A DNA stretch of 64,000 nucleotides from Iris pallida (Eukaryota; Streptophyta; Magnoliopsida; Asparagales; Iridaceae). The notes under the pieces were generated by a model, which ran no database searches, was not told the origin of the DNA, and was given only the letters and a program-made list of their open reading frames with translations. The stretch covers positions 5,406,410 to 5,470,409 of the forward strand of contig JANAVB010010791.1 of NCBI GenBank assembly GCA_029216955.1. Reading direction: 5' to 3'. Made by a program: the position numbers and the translations under genes. Each line of letters begins with the position of its first letter. The stretch's first letter is position 1. Below, one piece after another: positions 62,820 through 64,000 of this stretch.

Positions 62820-63958
62820 TGTTGGTGCTTTTGCCTTAGAGACTAGAAAGATAGTCCCACGTTGTCTAGGCCAAATGGATTGTATCTCTATGTTGAGAGA
62901 ATCACATGAGGTGTGGAGAGGCACATGGGTGTCATGTGGGAGAATTTTTCTAGTGGAAAGAAGACTAACCCAACAAAAAAGCATTAATAATTTTTGTCAT
63001 GCTCATGGGATTATTTTCCTATGGAGCTAAGTCCAACTCGGACTCGGGCTCAAAGGCGCAAAGTGGCGCTTTGTTGACGCACTTAGCACGGCGCATGGCG
63101 CCTTGTGCGCATTTGATGCGCTCGTCTTCTGCTCGAGTCGCATGCGCAGGTGCATGTGCAGGTGCATGCGTAGTGGCTGCACAGCGGCGCGCAGGTGCCG
63201 TGCAGGTGCACGCAGGAGCCGCGGGGGTGCGATGCTCTGTTGCTGCTCTGCTGTTGCGGGGCTGTGCGTCTGTGCTGCTGCACAGGCACGCGGGCTGCGG
63301 CGCTGTTGTGCGCTTGTGGGGCTGCGCGCCTGTGCTATTGCGCAGCTACGCGCAGGAACGCGGGCTGACGGACTGAGTGGACTAAGAGGCGCAGGCGGTT
63401 CCTGATGTGGCTGATTGGAAGATTTGAGCATTTATGGAAAGATTGAGTCAATTAATCAAATCCATCTTTTGAAGGATTTGAATTTAATTCATTCAAATCT
63501 TTCCATTACTCGCTCCTATTTTTTCGCAATAAGTTACGGCCAGGATTAGGATTAGGATTTCGGTCCTCCTCTATAAATATATATTTGTGCCTTCATTGAG
63601 AACTTACGCTGAAATTAAGAGACAAAGAGAGTTGCGCCACCGCTGCCATTGGAGTCCATTGGAGTTCTTCGTGTTCGGGAAAGGAGGTGACAACGAGTAT
63701 TCCAAAAATTCTTTCGAACTTGCTAGTTCCTGTGAGCAGATCGCAATAGGACGAATATTGCTTTGAGCAACGGTAATCTTTATCACCCCAGCAAATTTGC
63801 CTACATCAACTCCAGTTCTCTTTTGAGACCATGACTTCAACTCGTGTTCTCGTAGAGACCGAGTCATCAACCTCGTATCTCTCTTAGAGAACGAGTATTT
63901 ATCTCTCTCTTTCTAAGAGATAAAGATTTCCATTTAACGATCTGTTTCGGGAATAACA
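62820..63958 (+). mobile_element. 5' LTR of element F
   Basis: About 1.14 kb; the start could be 62800, because the first 14 bases are repeated there (TGTTGGTGTTTTTG then TGTTGGTGCTTTTG). TATA box in CTCTATAAATATATAT at about 63569. It differs from the LTR of C by a GC-rich block at 63045-63400 and by several GTAGAGACCGAGT/TTAGAGAACGAGT repeats (63850-63900). The segment CGAATATTGCTTTGAG (63752-63767) is complementary to the leader. Confidence 0.8.
63045..63400 (+). repeat. GC-rich block with CTGTGCTNCTGCGC-type repeats in the LTR of F
   Basis: About 350 bases with far higher GC content than its surroundings, made of imperfect repeats of GCGCAGGTG, CTGTGCTGCTGCACAG and GGGGCTGCGCGCCTGTGC. 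Absent from the LTRs of C. Frames on both strands read Ala/Arg-rich peptides and are by-products. Confidence 0.75.
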
Positions 63959-63981
63959 ATCTCAAAGCAAGATTCGCCCTA
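63959..63981 (+). other. Primer-binding position of element F (non-canonical)
   Basis: ATCTCAAAGCAAGATTCGCC directly after the LTR end. Not a tRNA 3'-end complement of the TGG type. Sixteen bases CTCAAAGCAAGATTCG pair with CGAATATTGCTTTGAG in the LTR (63752-63767), with one mismatch. Confidence 0.7.
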
Positions 63982-64000
63982 ATGGATAACAACCGTGCAC
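63982..64000 (+). CDS. Start of element F gag, cut by the window edge
   Basis: ATG at 63982 begins MDNNRA, matching MENNRA of element C gag at the same distance from the LTR. Only six codons are visible. Confidence 0.75.

Larger units (their letters stand above)
62800..64000 (+). mobile_element. Element F: copia relative of C, 5' end only
   Basis: A plus-strand LTR is followed by a 23-base leader and the first gag codons at the window edge. LTR start TGTTGGTGCTTTTGCCTTAG and end GGGAATAACA match the LTR of C read on its own strand. The leader ATCTCAAAGCAAGATTCG and gag start MDNNRA match C as well. Confidence 0.85.

Noticed and set aside
62999..63431. Ala/Arg/Cys-rich frames on both strands
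   Set aside because: They follow the GC-rich repeat block of the F LTR; no start context or domain.

Overview
This window looks like plant nuclear DNA, probably flowering-plant heterochromatin. I find no intact host gene. What can be read is a stack of transposable elements nested inside one another, plus a captured fragment of a plant-specific gene (filament-like plant protein) inside a CACTA transposon. The plant assignment rests on Tat-type Ty3/gypsy and plant Ty1/copia families, a CACTA element with a DUF8039-like exon, a Tourist-type MITE, a plant mobile domain (PMD) gene, a plant-type L1 LINE with an RNase H domain, and a tRNA-derived SINE.

Left part (1-16312): a minus-strand Tat-lineage Ty3/gypsy element (A) whose left end lies outside the window. 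From right to left it has a 5' LTR (12317-16312), a tRNA-Arg-type primer binding site, and a very long gag-protease-RT-RNase H-second RNase H-integrase frame. That frame stays in one phase for 9.2 kb but carries five stop codons. An extra gene on the opposite strand (1-2561) encodes a plant mobile domain plus a coiled coil and has a recognisable intron. The LTR of A is split by a 2.8-kb solo LTR (H1, 12775-15585, target duplication ATTTG).

Middle left (16313-29640): a decayed plus-strand Tat pol fragment, a piece of a long LTR related to G, and a second diverged H-type LTR (H2) split by a 7.1-kb CACTA element (19366-26481, duplication ATG). The CACTA element carries an FPP exon with its splice junctions and a DUF8039-like exon. 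A copia RNase H/LTR remnant follows.

Middle (29638-32372): a 5'-truncated L1-type LINE interrupted by a Tourist-like MITE (duplication TTA).

Right part (32480-62521): one old plus-strand copia element (D) hosts most of this half. D is interrupted by a hAT-like element (32917-34547, itself holding a fold-back element and a SINE). It is also interrupted by a minus-strand copia element C (34756-55010) and by a TATCGG-rich element that holds a young minus-strand copia element E (56622-62381, 123-bp LTRs). C is split by B (36697-50269), a non-autonomous LTR element with only gag and 3.7-kb LTRs, and the 3' LTR of B is split by a 4.0-kb solo LTR (G, 44763-48781). Insertion order is therefore D, then C, then B, then G.

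Right edge (62800-64000): the 5' LTR and first gag codons of a plus-strand relative of C (element F). C and F share an unusual feature. Where a tRNA primer binding site should be, both carry a short sequence complementary to a segment of their own LTR.

The elements do not work together as a pathway. Each was an independent replicating unit, and nearly all coding regions are broken by nonsense mutations, frameshifts or insertions. Boundaries given with TG/CA ends and matching target duplications are firm. Family names rest on recognised motifs, not on a search.
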